From Piezodorus guildinii (taxonomy: Eukaryota; Arthropoda; Insecta; Hemiptera; Pentatomidae), in assembly GCA_023052935.1 (NCBI GenBank), contig CM041292.1, positions 102,863,906-102,927,905 on the forward strand: a stretch of DNA of 64,000 nt, read 5' to 3'. The position numbers and the translations under genes were made by a program. The first letter of the stretch is position 1. Every line of letters starts with the position of its first letter. Shown in pieces: positions 35,600 through 48,400 of the stretch. The notes under the pieces were generated by a model that was given only the letters and a program-made list of their open reading frames with translations, was not told the origin of the DNA and searched no databases.

Positions 35600-35960
35600 A
35601 TATTTTGGGAAGGGTTTGAAATATTTACGGCAAATAAATAAAACCAGCAAATGTGAAAAAATTGGCAATTTTTGTCCAGAGTTGTACACGGAAGCCTTCT
35701 GACATTTCCTGTTTTAAAAAGCGAATGAATAGGTCTTGCCGTCAATGTCGATGATTTTCCTAAATCCATCCATAATTTTCTGAGTTTGGTGTATTCGAAA
35801 TGTTCCGTTTCCTTCCAAGATTTCATGCAAAATACTTTCTGGTACGTCAGTAAAGCTAAACTTTGCACACTTTCTTTTCTTTTTTTTTTTTTTATCGTTC
35901 TGTCGTTAAATTGATTCCCTTTTTTTTCAGCTGTCTGAATGTTTCCTGTGGTATGCAGAC
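35600..35960. other. Unassigned; possible mariner flank
   Basis: The minus-strand frame 35596-35979 has no motif I recognise. It may belong to the edge of the mariner composite that follows. Confidence 0.3.
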
Positions 35961-36081
35961 GATCACAAACGGCGCTCAATATTTAATCTCTCCACCATTA
36001 GTTGTAGAGTTTGTGCATCGTCTTCTTCCAACAATGCTAGCAACTTGAAATTTGCAAGGTTGCCTTGGATATTCCTTCGCT

Positions 36082-36536
36082 TTCAAGTCAAAATCTTACC
36101 TTACTTAGTCAAAATCTTAGCTTACTTTGAAGGATGAACAACGGCTTAAGGTTCCAAAGGTTAGGTCTAGGTCTAGGTCCAAAGAGAGATGAGGCCACTG
36201 GGGAGTTTAGAAGGTTGCACAACGCAGAATTGCGGAACTTGCATCCTGTGAATATAATTGAGCTGATTGCATCGCGGAGACTCAAATGGGCGAGTACAGT
36301 TGTTGGGCTCAATGACGAGCGGATTCCGAGAAAGTTGGTATTTGCTGATCCGACTGGTAGGCGTCCGAAAGGTAGGCCGAAGCGGAGATGGGAGGATTGC
36401 GTTAAGGCTGATCTTGGGAGCTTGGGCTTGAATGGTGAACATTGGACGAGTCTGTGTAGGCGGAATTTGGTGGTATCGGCATCGAACCTTCGGGTTCGCT
36501 AAGCCTATTATTATTATTATTATTCAAGTCAAAATC
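36082..36536 (+). mobile_element. 5'-truncated RTE-like LINE tail with 14-bp TSD
   Basis: TTCAAGTCAAAATC is duplicated at 36082-36095 and 36523-36536. The insert has an open frame (36134-36502) matching the extreme C-terminus of RTE-like ORF2: ELIASRRLKWASTVVGL, then RIPRKLVF, GRRPKGRPKRRWEDCVKADL. It ends in a (TTA)n tail. The intact frame over 120 codons and the perfect TSD suggest a relatively young insertion. Confidence 0.85.
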
Positions 36537-36538
36537 AC

Positions 36539-36829
36539 CACAACGGGTCCCTAGCGTAACAGCCTCCCATGCTAAAGGTCACGGGTTCAAACCCGCAGGT
36601 GGTCCTAGGATTTTTTAATGGGAGTAAAAAATCCTTAGTTACGCCGTCCTTCGGAGGGGACGTTAAAAGGTGGTCCCGAGCCTGAGCGATGTCAGGTACT
36701 CGTTAAAGATCCCTATCCTAATAAAACCTGGATAGGCAAAATTTAGAACTCCCACTGTAGCATCGTCCGATTAGCCATAGTAGCATAAAGTGACGTTAAA
36801 TAAATAAACAAACAAACACAACGGGTCCC
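36539..36829 (+). mobile_element. SINE family 2, copy 4, with 13-bp TSD
   Basis: The 13-bp duplication CACAACGGGTCCC at 36539-36551 and 36817-36829 defines the insert as 36552-36816. It starts exactly at a pol III box A (TAGCGTAACAG, 36552-36562), with box B (GGTTCAAACCC, 36584-36594) 32 nt further on, as in a tRNA. The tail is AAATAAATAAACAAACAAA. This copy defines the family boundaries. Confidence 0.9.
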
Positions 36830-36985
36830 AAACGGCCAGGAACCTAAAGTAGTGAGTGCAACGTTCAACGATTCTCAAAATTTCGAGATGGTGACTTTAA
36901 CTTGGTAGACAAAGAAGGTTATATGTAAAGACTTCTTCCTTTGATGACGATGTTTTGCGAGCTTTGGTGGAAGAATCACCAAGCA

Positions 36986-38430
36986 CAACTCACAGTGGTT
37001 CCAAACGCACTTTTTCGGGACAAAAGTCTGTAATTCTCGTTATAATTAAGATATATCACCAATTTTAACGTCATTTTGTTTCTTAGTAAATTCAATTTAA
37101 ATGGTATGATTGGCAAATTTTAGCTCATTTTTATATCATGAAAATTTATATGTTTTGTCTATTATTTCAGAGAAATGTCTCTTTAACTAATTATTCTTAT
37201 ATAAATCTTTATATATCTATCTTTCCTGCATTTAACTTTGTTTATAATCGTTATAAGATAAGTTTAAGGAAACTTTGGGTTTCAAATAACGACTTGGTAA
37301 TTTTTAAGAATTTTCAAACAAATTAAAATTATTTTAAATATGTCAATACATACACAACAAAATAAAGTGCAAAATACTTTCAAAATTTTAGTTTTTTTTC
37401 TAGTTTTTACCGACAAAATTTCAAAACCGTAAAATGATTTCTACGATTTTGGTAAAGCAGAACGCACTGCTGCTGGCTATAGAAATGTAATGTAAATGTG
37501 TTTTGTAGGGTATTTTTGTTATTTATTTTCCTTAAATTTAATATATAAAATTTACCTAATGTAATTTATACAATTTAAAAGAAATTATAACATTTCAGAT
37601 TAAATAGAATATATACCTATAAATAATAAATAACAGAAGTTCTGTTCCAAGACGCAAAACAATATCGCTGGGTGAAACTGACATGGAACACTAGAGATGC
37701 AGCGGTCTACCAGTAGCATTACAACACCAGATTCAGTTCTCGACAACGTTTTGCGTCTCGGAACAGAACTTCTGTTATTTATTATTTATATATATTCTAT
37801 CTAATTTGAAATGTTATAATTTCTTTTAAATTGTATACATTACAATAGGTAAATTTTATATATTAAATATATACTTTAAGGGATAAAAAAATATATTTCC
37901 AAACAACAACCAAATTTACACTATTTTATAATTAGGACCAAAATAGCCAGAGTGCGTACTGCTTTACCAAAAAGGTAGAAATCACTTTACGGTTTTGAAA
38001 TTTTGTCGGTAAAAACTAGAAAAAAAAAAACTAAAATTTTGAAAGTATTTTGCACTTTATTGTTTGTATGTATTGACATATTTAAAATAATTTTACTTTT
38101 TTTGAAAATTCTTAAAAATCACCAAGTCGTTATATGAAACCCCAAAGTTTCCTTAAACTTATCTAATAATGATTATAAACAAAGTTAAATGCAGAAAGAT
38201 AGATATATAAAGATTTATATAAGAATAATTAGTTACAGAGACATTTCTCTGAAATAATAGAAAAACATATAAATTTTCATGATATAAAAATGAACTAAAA
38301 TTTGCCAATCATACCATTTAAAGTGAATTTATAAGAAACAAAATGACGTTAAAATGGGTGATATATCTTAATTAGAAGATTGAATTACAGACTTATGTCC
38401 CGAAAAGTGCGTTTGGAACCATGTGCAACT
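36986..38430. mobile_element. Foldback DNA element, 1435 bp, CACA-ended, 5-bp TSD
   Basis: The element (36991-38425) is an almost complete inverted repeat. Its left end CACAGTGGTTCCAAACGCAC is mirrored by CACATGGTTCCAAACGCAC at the right, and the arms match with few changes for roughly 670 bp. The arms meet around a loop of about 85 bp near 37661-37745 (ACAGAAGTTCTGTTCCAAGA against its complement). CAACT is duplicated at 36986-36990 and 38426-38430. Joining the flanks with one CAACT restores the mariner frame (ESPSTT|VRQLGG). It has no transposase of its own. CAC-ends with a 5-bp TSD resemble Transib-type elements, but this is inference. Confidence 0.85.
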
Positions 38431-39074
38431 GTTCGACAACTTGGAGGAAAACTCGATTTAAGCAAATTGACCGTCGAAGACCACCTCAAGACTATTGAAC
38501 AGGTGAAAAACATCGAAAGTTTGGTTTCTTAGTCATTAAACCGACCGCTGAAAAAATCATTTATAATGAAATTTGTGTTTCACTTCTTTCCCAAACAACA
38601 GAAATCGATTTCTGTGCAATATTGACATTGGGATGAAAAAATATCTTATAACCATAACAGCAGACGTCGGAGCAATCGGTCCGAAAGAAAAGTACTATCC
38701 GCTAATGTTAATAGTATACTGAGAAACAACAACAAAAAGACATGACCATGGCATGAGAGCGATAAGCCTGGACCAAAAACGTATTATTCAAGACATGATT
38801 TGATTCCAAATAACAATGGTTCCAGGATGGAGGAGCTGGCATGTACATTGCATATTCTGATGGAAATACTACTGAAAGATGCAACCACTCAAAAAAATTA
38901 TAGGGCATAACAGGAGGCTATCTAAAGTACCGCAAAAATAATTTCATCGCTTCCAGATCTAATTGTTTTAAAAGGGTGTTTCTGGCGTATAAAGCTCCAT
39001 TCTCTGATATTTGTCAGCATAGTGGAAAACGTTTTTTTGCGAATTAACCTTGAAGTTAGGGAAACTCAATGATA

Positions 39075-39610
39075 ACATAAGGAAATTGGTTTTACAGTGG
39101 ATTCTTGCATATTGTGGCGTTAGAGGAAATAAGAAAGCGGATGAACTGGCTAAGGATGGATCCTACAACCACAATTACATGCTGCACTTCTCCTGGATGA
39201 GGGTAAAACAATAATTTAAAGCGTCATAAAGAAAAATATTGAGAGCGAAGTAAGTGCTCATTTTCGACTCAGATCCCCCTCTTCAGGAAATTCAAAATAG
39301 GACATAGTTCTATGTGCGAATGTGGAGAAGGAGAACAAAACGCTGAGCACATTCTACAAGTTGTTTCTTTCCGGAAAAGTGAGAAGACAGAGAAGGCCTG
39401 GAATCGAAAGAGATAAGAAAAACCTTCTTCTTGATTTTGACGCCGAATGTAACTATTTAGGGAGAAAGAAGAAGTTGCTCGAAAAAGGAGAACCTGAAAA
39501 ACGTTTTCCAAAGGTGATGGTTAATATTTGGTGGAGTTAATTTCGTTAATCGATCCTCTACAACTCCTTGGATTCTTTCGAAACTATCAATAAACACTCA
39601 ATTTTATAGT
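39075..39610 (+). pseudogene. LINE RNase H and C-terminal fragment
   Basis: VLQWILAYCGVRGNKKADEL (end of an RNase H domain) is followed, after frameshifts, by FKIGHSSMCECGEGEQNAEH, the Cys/His tail of Jockey/I-type ORF2, and LISLIDPLQLLGFF near the end. Dead copy. Confidence 0.65.
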
Positions 39611-41130
39611 AACCAAATTGGCCTATTTGTAGTATGACAAAGCTCGGTCTCATGTAACAAGTGTGACGTCACGAAAATTGTTGGCGCTTGGCTATGAGAC
39701 TTTGAAACCGCTCTACTCTCGCCAACAGATTATCATTTCTTTTAAAGTCCTACATCACTTTTTACTAAATACAAATTGTATTGGTCAAAGAGCCTTAGAA
39801 AACGGGTTTCTAAATTTATAAATTCTCAGGATTCCAAATTTTATCAATGGGAAGGAAAAGTTGGCAAAAATGTAGACTATTCTGAGTAATTAATACTCAG
39901 ATACTGTAATACTGGTTTTATTATAACCTTAATATTTCATTTTTTCTGGGGACCCAATACAAAGTCCCTAAATCATCATATTAAAAAAACTAAATCTAAA
40001 TCAAAATCTTAGACTGTTTTAAAGCCCTAGGTTGATATGAATTCTTGGATTAGGTATTGTGAGAATGACATTTTTTTTTTCTGAGGAACAGATGGTTTTT
40101 ATGATAGAGCAAAACCAGCTGTATTTATGGCAGGAAAAACATGTTGATAACATATATGTAAAATGAATCACTGTGGAAATATAATTTATCATCAAACAAT
40201 CATCAGTTTAAATTTTAATTAAGTAGAAAATTATCCAATATATAAAATAAGAATAATATCCCTTAGTGACTTCCTTCACACTAAAATTAAATTATTTCAA
40301 GGCAAAGTTAATTTTAAAAATGTATTACATCCTAAATTTGTATAAAAACCCTGAAGTTATAAATCCAGGCATGGCTAAATTATTATAGTTCACCTAACTT
40401 GATTCAAGGATGAAAAATACATTTATGACCTGATATTCTAGAGTTAGGAGTTTATAATTCATGGCTTTAGAAAATGAAATTGTCAACATAAGTATAAATA
40501 AACATAAATACAAGGTCGGTAGCAATGGAAAAAAAAAATTGTATATACATATTGTATTAATTATTAATACTTATTAACAGCAAGGTGCTTGAAGCTGCCC
40601 TTGACATTCTCAATTGCCTTTTCTTAGTAATTACGGCCATACGGAGTACCTCTGTACTCCTACCATTCTCAAATCTCTAACCCCCGAGTCCTGCCTTCCC
40701 TTTGATCTAAGTCTAGTATATCTAAGAATTTCTTATCACAGTTTTGTACAACAAAGAAAGTTAGAAAACCTGGAGTAGGACAAAAGTCATTTTAGTCTGC
40801 ACCTGCCATTGTTCCACAAGTGGAATAGTAAAATTAAAATTATTATAGCATATCACGAGACTTTTTATTTGTATATTTTGCTATTTTCATTATCATTCAT
40901 ATTTATTCATTTTCAGTATTTTCAGCAATATATCATAAGCATTTAAAACAGTATTAAATGTAAATGTCATTGTCCAAACAATTAATAATATTTTTTTTAT
41001 TAGCTTACCTTTTCACACTCAAATATCAGAAACTTCATTTTTTTTTTCTTTTCATTTTTATAGGAAACGTGACTAAATCTTTATTACAAAAAATTGAAAT
41101 TATATTTCACTCTTTTATTTCAATTAAAAA
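39611..41130. other. No gene recognised
   Basis: AT-rich DNA. A Cys-poor frame at 40964-41188 overlaps the start of the next LINE fragment and is low complexity. Confidence 0.4.
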
Positions 41131-41134
41131 AAAA

Positions 41135-42060
41135 AAAATAATAATCCTTAGTCCTTTGCTTTTCATCCTTCTCATGGATGAGGTGTGAAAGGTTTGCAAA
41201 AGGAGAACACCAAGAGCTGTGGTGGGATAATGGAATCTAACACCAGTGCTCACTCAGGCTATGATCTATGCAGACGACATATTACTGATTGCGGATTTCC
41301 AGGAAGCTCCCCAGACATCACTAAATGAATGGTACGAGGAACTCCGGCTAAGAAGGTTAAACATAAATCCAGCCAAAAGTAAAATTATATGTGTGGGAAG
41401 AGAAAATCTGGAGCCAAGGATATAATGTGTGGTGATACACTAGAACAACGAATGCCTACACATATCTTGGGACAGTCATAAGCAATGATGGTAAAATAGA
41501 CCAGGAGGTTCTAAACCAGGTGATGAAAGCCAATGGACTGTATTACCAGATATCCAAAACTATTATAGGAAAACATTAAGTTTGCAGAGATGCTAAAATT
41601 AGGATTTTTAAATTGGTTTTCCTTCCAGTACTCTTATATGGATCCGAAAGCTGGACAACCCTCGATAAACATGCTAGCAGGATGACAGCGGCTGAAATGA
41701 GATTTCTTCGAAGAATACTTGGCAAGACCAGGAGGGCCCATATAAGAAACAACAGGATTCACGAGGATTTGGGAGTACGTTCAGTGCGTGACATCCTGGA
41801 AAAGCAGCAACTGAATTGGTTCGGGCATGTCTGCCGAATGAAGACCAGGTGGTTTTTTGAAGCCAGACCTGAAGGAAGACAGACTTGTGTCAGACCCAGG
41901 TGCATGTATTTAGACTACATTGGAAAGTTGGGTGCAGCAAGAGGACTAACCATCCCTGAGATGAAAAGAATAGCTAGGGACAGAGACCAGTGGGCTCGAT
42001 GGACTGAGGCAGCACCTCCATGCTTAGCGGCACACAGAAGCTAGAGGAAGAAGAAAAAGA
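41135..42060 (+). pseudogene. RTE-like LINE RT and C-terminal remnant
   Basis: SPLLFILLMDEV, then AMIYADDILLIADFQE (catalytic YADD near 41268) and RRLNINPAKSKIICVG are the RT palm. The frame 41613-42044 then gives LLYGSESWTTLDKHASRMTA, FLRRILGKTRRAHIRN, DILEKQQLNWFGHVCRMK and a final RDRDQWARWTEAA, the classic C-terminus of this LINE group. Stops separate the two halves. An A-rich tail with AATAATAAT ends near 42090. Confidence 0.85.
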
Positions 42061-42266
42061 AAATAATAATAATGATAAAATAGAAAAAAAAAATTGTAGT
42101 TTTGTACCATTTCTAGAACAATGACAGGTAAAAGTTTAAGTCAAATTGTAATGAAATTAATATTTTTCTAAATTTCAACCGTTAATTTACATGTTTACAA
42201 TTATTTCATAAAACTTTTTAAATATTTCCTCCCTCCTGATCTTCTAAAATATCTGATATGTATAAT

Positions 42267-42282
42267 TTTATTTTTATTTATT
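42267..42282 (-). terminator. Candidate poly(A) signals of mRpS26
   Basis: Three overlapping AATAAA hexamers on the minus strand, about 210 nt after the mRpS26 stop codon. Confidence 0.45.
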
Positions 42283-42489
42283 TTTTTTTTATTAGAAGTC
42301 TCAATTACATATCATAATAACCAATAAAGGCTATAAATAAGAAAATAAGTAGGCTCAATTATTCTACATTTTGTTACACAGGGTAGACAATTTTTTTTTT
42401 TTTTTTTATGAAAACGTATAATAAATTTTAATTTATCTCTATCTACACAGCTTAAAAATTATTAAAAACCTATAATATTTTATAAAACA

Positions 42490-45400
42490 TTATATAGAAG
42501 CTTCTTCGATTTTCTTATTTTCTTGGTTTTTAGGAGGAATAGCCTTAGTAGTTGTGCCATGGTAAATGTTACCATCAAGATCAATTGAGAAATTATAGTC
42601 CTTTTCAACTGATAGTGCTTTATCTATAGCTTCATCTATATTAGCAGATGTAATATAGGTTTTTGATAGTTCCTAAAAAAAAAAAAAAAGTTAAGATTAT
42701 CTACTTTGTTGGTAAATCTATAAAATGAACCATAACCTTATTAACATAATACTTTAGTGATCTGAGGAATAATCCAACAATAATATTACAATTCAAGAAT
42801 AGATTTTTTCAAGAGAGTACAGCTATTTGAATAAGATAAACACTAATACTTAGCTTTACAATGGATAAACTTCTCCAACTTTAAATGTATCTAAAACTAC
42901 CAGAGCAAGCCCAAACCCACACAGTACTAAATTTTGGTACTAAAGTCCATTACTGGAATCTAAGGTAAGTAAAATGAACCTTCTATAGGTAAATATAATA
43001 ATTATTAATTTTCTATACGGGGGTGAATCAAGCATAAATAAAACTTATTTTTTTTATTTTTACTTTTAACACACAAAATTGTACCCCTCATTTTTCTAGT
43101 CTCCTGATTGGGCAACACATTTTTTCCAGTGTTTAGGTATATAGGTGTATCTTCCTCATAGAATGAAGTAGGTTGTGTCTCTGGCATATTGGCTCACTGA
43201 GTTCTCTCGGCATATTGGCTCAGAGATAGCTCCTCTATCTCTGCATTCCTAAATTTCCCTGAGTGGCCTAAACAGGTGAAAGAAACAGGATGAGGTCTGA
43301 GATTTAGGGAGGATGTTCTATCATCACCCAGGCCAGTTACTACAATTTTTCCCTCGTCAGGGTTGGTGCTCAGTATGAGTATTGTTCTGAAGAAGAATTG
43401 ATTCTTTAATTGATAGGTTCCTTATTTTGAGGCAATATGCCGGCCTGAGATCACTCGAAATTACCCAGTAGTAGGCAGCATTGATGGTCCTCCGTTCTTG
43501 CAAAATAATCAAGATGCAGCAAGCCCCACTGGTCAAAAAGCATGGTAGCCAAATCCTTTCTAGCTGACAGCCGTGACTTGTCTTTTACTTTTCCAGGTTC
43601 TTCTTTTAGTATCCACTCCATACTCGCTAGTGTCGATTCACTATAGTTTTATCACAGGTGAGAATATGAGTGAGAAATGAGGGTCCCTCAGCCTGAAATC
43701 TTGCAAGAAGACGTTTATACACCTAACAGTTCAGCACACCTTACGAAATTCTAGCTCCTCTATCAGTATAGAAAAACATCTCCCATAGCTTATCCTGATC
43801 TCACTAGCAGTGGTACTGGTGGTTAGCAGCCCGTCACTTTTAACAAACTGTTGAAAACAGCTGATTTTATCTGCTGTGATGCAAGTGTGAGGTCTGCTGT
43901 CATGATCCTCAATCTCAACATCAAGACCCTCAACGTACTGTATGCAAACATTCTGGCACGTCCTGATGTCTCCTTCTCAATGTGAACAGTAAATCATCTG
44001 AAAAATTTGACTCTTTTACACCTTCAGCAACAAGAAATTTGATTATAATACATTGTGTAGTCGAAGGGGGTATTACTTCCTGCCCAGCCATCTTCATGAC
44101 AATTACTACTGTGATCGAGTGAATGTGCCCACCTCCTATTTCCCCCACTCCTGATACCCCAACTTATCACCTTTAAACACGGGAAAGCTATAGCACCTAT
44201 ACTGAAGTTACAGACCCATTGTAGGTTTATATTTTTTATACTTGTTCACCCTTGTAAAATTGCTTCTAATTAATTATTGTAATTACAGTGAATATCAATT
44301 ATATGAAAACAAATTCGCAACATTCATGGTTTTTCTAAACTTTAAAATATAAAATAATAATAATAAAAGGGGTTAGATAACACAAAATGTATCTAATACC
44401 CAAAAATATCGTTTTTATTAAAGAAATCTTTTCCATATTTTACAAATATTGCTACTTTCTTATAATATTCACAGTATGGAAAGAAATTACTTCTTTAAAT
44501 TCTAGAAATTAAAGCAATTCAATGCATTACTGAATGAAATCTCTTCTCTTGCTCTAATTACGACCTACACAAGTTTTACCGTGCCCATAACCAATCATTA
44601 CATAGCTCCATGGAATCTCAGATATACCTTAGAGGCATCCTCAAACCCAAAGTAACACCTATAGTAAATGATCAGGTAGAAATCTTTATCCTAGTATTTA
44701 CATCAGAGGCTCTAAAAGTCAAAAATATGCACTAAGTCCTGAGACTAGCCGACGGGCTGTAGTTACCCCACAACCAAGTTCATTACAATGAAAGAAGATT
44801 AACTTGTTGAACCAGCTAAATCACAGAAGGAAGGTGATTTTACTGGGTTGGAGCCTCACATGACCTGAAGGCACAAGGCTACAGGTGAATAAGATTTTCA
44901 CCACTTAAATAATAAACTTTGGATTTAGTATACCACTTCCAAACATTCATTTCATAATGAATTTTTATTATATTTGTTTACGTATTGAATGTCAATAAGA
45001 ACAAGCAATGTCTGGCAACTGGTAGCTATTGCACCTACTAAAGTGCATCCCCTTGGGACACATAAAAATGTTACATTTTTGAAACATTAATGTATGGTAA
45101 CACGAGGAATGAAAGAACAAATGCTGAAATATATATGAAGATTAAAATTATACAATAAGCATGTTTGAAAAATGAAACAAAATAACTAAGTCAAAATAAG
45201 TAATTTTGACTTACTTTCTCTTTTTGAACCAATGCTGCAAGTTCCTCTCTTCTTTTTTGAGCCTTTAATCTTTGTGCTTCGATAATAGTAGCAACTCTTT
45301 CTAATTGTTCTTCCTTTTCTTTCGCTAACCTTTCCTCCCTTTGGAGAGCAACCTTTTTGTTCCATTCCTCATTCAATCGTAAACACTCCTCAAGTTCTTC

Positions 45401-48400
45401 TTCCTGCTGTTTTCTTTGTTCAGCTATTACATCAACACCAGTCAACATCGTCTGCAATCTATGATTAAAGTATGACCTGAAAACAAAATTACTTTATCAG
45501 ATCATTAAAAGAATAAAAAAAATAAATAAAAAAAATTGGATAACATACAGAAGGAAAAATTAATAAAAGGAAATAAATTGAATCAATCAGTTTCCACCAT
45601 TAAGTAAATAATTCAATAAAATTAATCATTCATATTGTAGGATTATAGAAAAGTAAGAATGAATTCTTCGCTTAATACTGTACTTTTATTCTTAAATAGA
45701 ATAAATGTATTGGTATGAAAAATGAAAAAATAAATATGATAAATAGGCACAACACTACCATTACCATTTTATCACAGAAAAGGAACCCGAATTGTTACAA
45801 ATTACCAAGAATATCATAGCACATAATTCAAGAATAAACCATTATAATTTTAGAAAACTTATCTACACTATCAAATAGTAATTTCATCCCCAACTAGATT
45901 TCTTTTCTAGATTAATGAAAAGAAAAATCTTATGCAAGCAACACATGCGTTGTATGAAGTTTTGATCTTCACTTAACTCCTAGCTATAGTCAATTTTAGA
46001 ACTTTTAAATAAAGTTAAAGTAGGAAAAACAAAAACAAAAGAGAATTAAATGAGTTTTGATAGAAACATTTCTTTTAGTTTAAATAATATAACATTAGAA
46101 ATTGTAATGTATACAAAAATTGAAGTTTTGGGAACCTTCCATGGTGACAAATTTATTTTGACATTATAATGTCGCCATGGTGGTTTGATAGTTCTCTGGT
46201 AAGCCTGTATCCGATTCACATCAATATTTTTTTCACTGGTACCAATGAATTCTATAAGTTTTTTGTAAAGCATATTCTGCACGATGCTATATTCCGAAAT
46301 ATCGGCTTTATTTGGATTTAATGGGTGATTTTGAATTGATGCCAGTTTCAATATGTATTTGGCAAAGAGGTACGATCTTCATAGCCTCAGTGAAGGTTCT
46401 GCACTTAACCTCAATTAGTCCAGTAGAAGCACAAAAAAATCTTTCTGCTTCAAATGGAACAGTTTGAGGGGTACAATGTCATATTCTCTGACACGTCAAA
46501 ATGGGAAAATTCTCCAGTAGTATGTTCAGTAATAGCTGGTAGTGCATCCTTAATTTTCAAACTACCTAAAGTCTGCTCAGTTTTTAAGGGGGAAGGGACT
46601 GCAGTCAAGGAAGCATTATTATATTGCCAAGTGAATATCTATAAGAAGACTGCTGTTGTCACAGACTCGATGAGCGTCTTATCCGCTATAAGGAGCCAAA
46701 TGTCCAAACACGCTGTAATAGCGGAAATTATAAACATATTATGGTGTTCTACACAACAAGGCCACGAAATAGCTTTAATTTGGGTCCCTTCCCATTGCGG
46801 CATTGGAGGGAACGAAAAAGGCAGACGCTTCTTCATGGTTATCCCTGATATGTCAATGACCCTTACGGGTAGAGGCATTCTATACAAAATAAATAAAAAC
46901 TGAAGTTAATGGACCTTTCATCATTCCCTATCACCTTCCACAACTTAGAACTTAGTAAGTTAGATAACATTTTGGACTGGATGGTTGCAGCACAGGAAAG
47001 AAACTTCTGGAGGTTGCTGGATGAGAGACCTGGAGGCGTCAACGTGTAGTAGCACCAAACAAACCAAAAATGTACAAAAAAATAAAAAACAATCCTCATT
47101 GAATTAAAAAAAAAAAAAATGAAAAATTACTAAACACTTTCTATACTCGATATTTTTTTTTTATTTACATATTTTATTGGAAACTGGATCAGTCAGGATC
47201 CTTGGGAAATTGAATGGTCAGGAAGTAATTCAATAGACAGGATTAGAATGTCGGAAGGGTATTAGAATAACAGACATGAGAAGGAATAGAGTTATCATGG
47301 ATCATATGGAATATGATCAGATTAAGAAAGATCTGCGGTTCAATGAGACGTGTTACACAAATCAGAAGGCTGCATACAAGTGTTGCAGGAATATATTTAG
47401 AATTTGAATATGAGGAGATCTGAGATGTATGTTGGGGGGCGGGATGGGATAACTTAGAAAGGAAGAATGTCAGGAAGTACTTGCGACGGTAGGAAGGATA
47501 AAAACACTTTAACTTTTCGTAGAATCACGTGATAGAAGTGTCCCTGGATATCCCATATCCCAAAGATGAATCGAATGAAGCAATTATATAAACTTTTTAG
47601 TTTTTGTTCAAGAACTCCAGAGACACCCCCAAACACCATAGAACAATAGTCAAAATGAGGAAATATAAGGGATGAGACCAGAAGTATATGGGCTTCAAGA
47701 GAAAAGAGGTGATAGAGTGAATTTTATCGCTTTAAAATGATAAAAGAGCGACGGAAGAGAAATGTCAGAAATATGTTTTTTTCCAGGAGAGGGTTTGGTC
47801 AAAATGTTTTCAAGGTTTTTAATGTATTGATGAAATTTTATCGGATTATTAATTAAAAATAATGCCGGAATGGAAGGAAGACTTTTCTGGAGTATGGAGG
47901 ACTGGAGCCTATTACAATAGCCTTGGTCTTTTCAGAATTTAACTTAAACTTATTATCTATTGTCACTGACTAATCCAGTTTAGGTCATTTTGTTTTTTTT
48001 CTCCATAGAAATATGTATATTTTTGTAGAAAAATCGGATAGGAAATTTTCATGGTCGTAATCCATACCTCACCATATTTCATTTAGAGGTAAGTGAAAGT
48101 AACACTATAAAAAAAAAAAAACTTAACCAACAAAATATACTTCTGAGAATGTTACGATTAATATAAGGGGAAAAGTGGCGCTTTGGATTTAACAGAAAAA
48201 TCTGAACCAAATCAAAAGAATAATAACAACCTTAAGAATAATAAAAACTATATTTTTGGAACATCAGTGTGCTATAATCAAATTATAGTTAAAGTAAAAT
48301 TTGGTTTCTAAAGAACCAACATGATAGTTTATTAAAAGTATTCAAGAAAAATGAGGAATTATTTCAAATTGTAAATACCAAGGAAATAAAGTTTAAACAT

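Larger units (their letters stand above)
35960..39030 (+). pseudogene. Decayed mariner transposase gene split by three insertions
   Basis: Blocks of a mariner-family (Tc1/mariner, DDE) transposase can be followed across the interval. FRDGDFNLVD (near 36885) and FDDDVLRALVEESPSTT (36938-36990) belong to the N-terminal helix-turn-helix part. VRQLGGKLDLSKLTVEDHLK resumes at 38431. A DEKISYNHNSRRR block near 38630 corresponds to the first catalytic Asp region. Stops and frameshifts abound. The gene is interrupted by a LINE tail (36096-36522), a SINE (36552-36816) and a foldback element (36991-38425), each with its own TSD. Confidence 0.75.

Noticed and set aside
35596..35979. 127-codon minus-strand frame
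   Set aside because: No motif identified, and it lies at the edge of a transposon composite; not called as a gene.
46046..46351. 101-codon minus-strand frame with a KPPW segment, possibly LINE ORF2
   Set aside because: Resemblance to LINE linker sequence is too weak and its orientation is opposite to the adjacent RNase H fragment.
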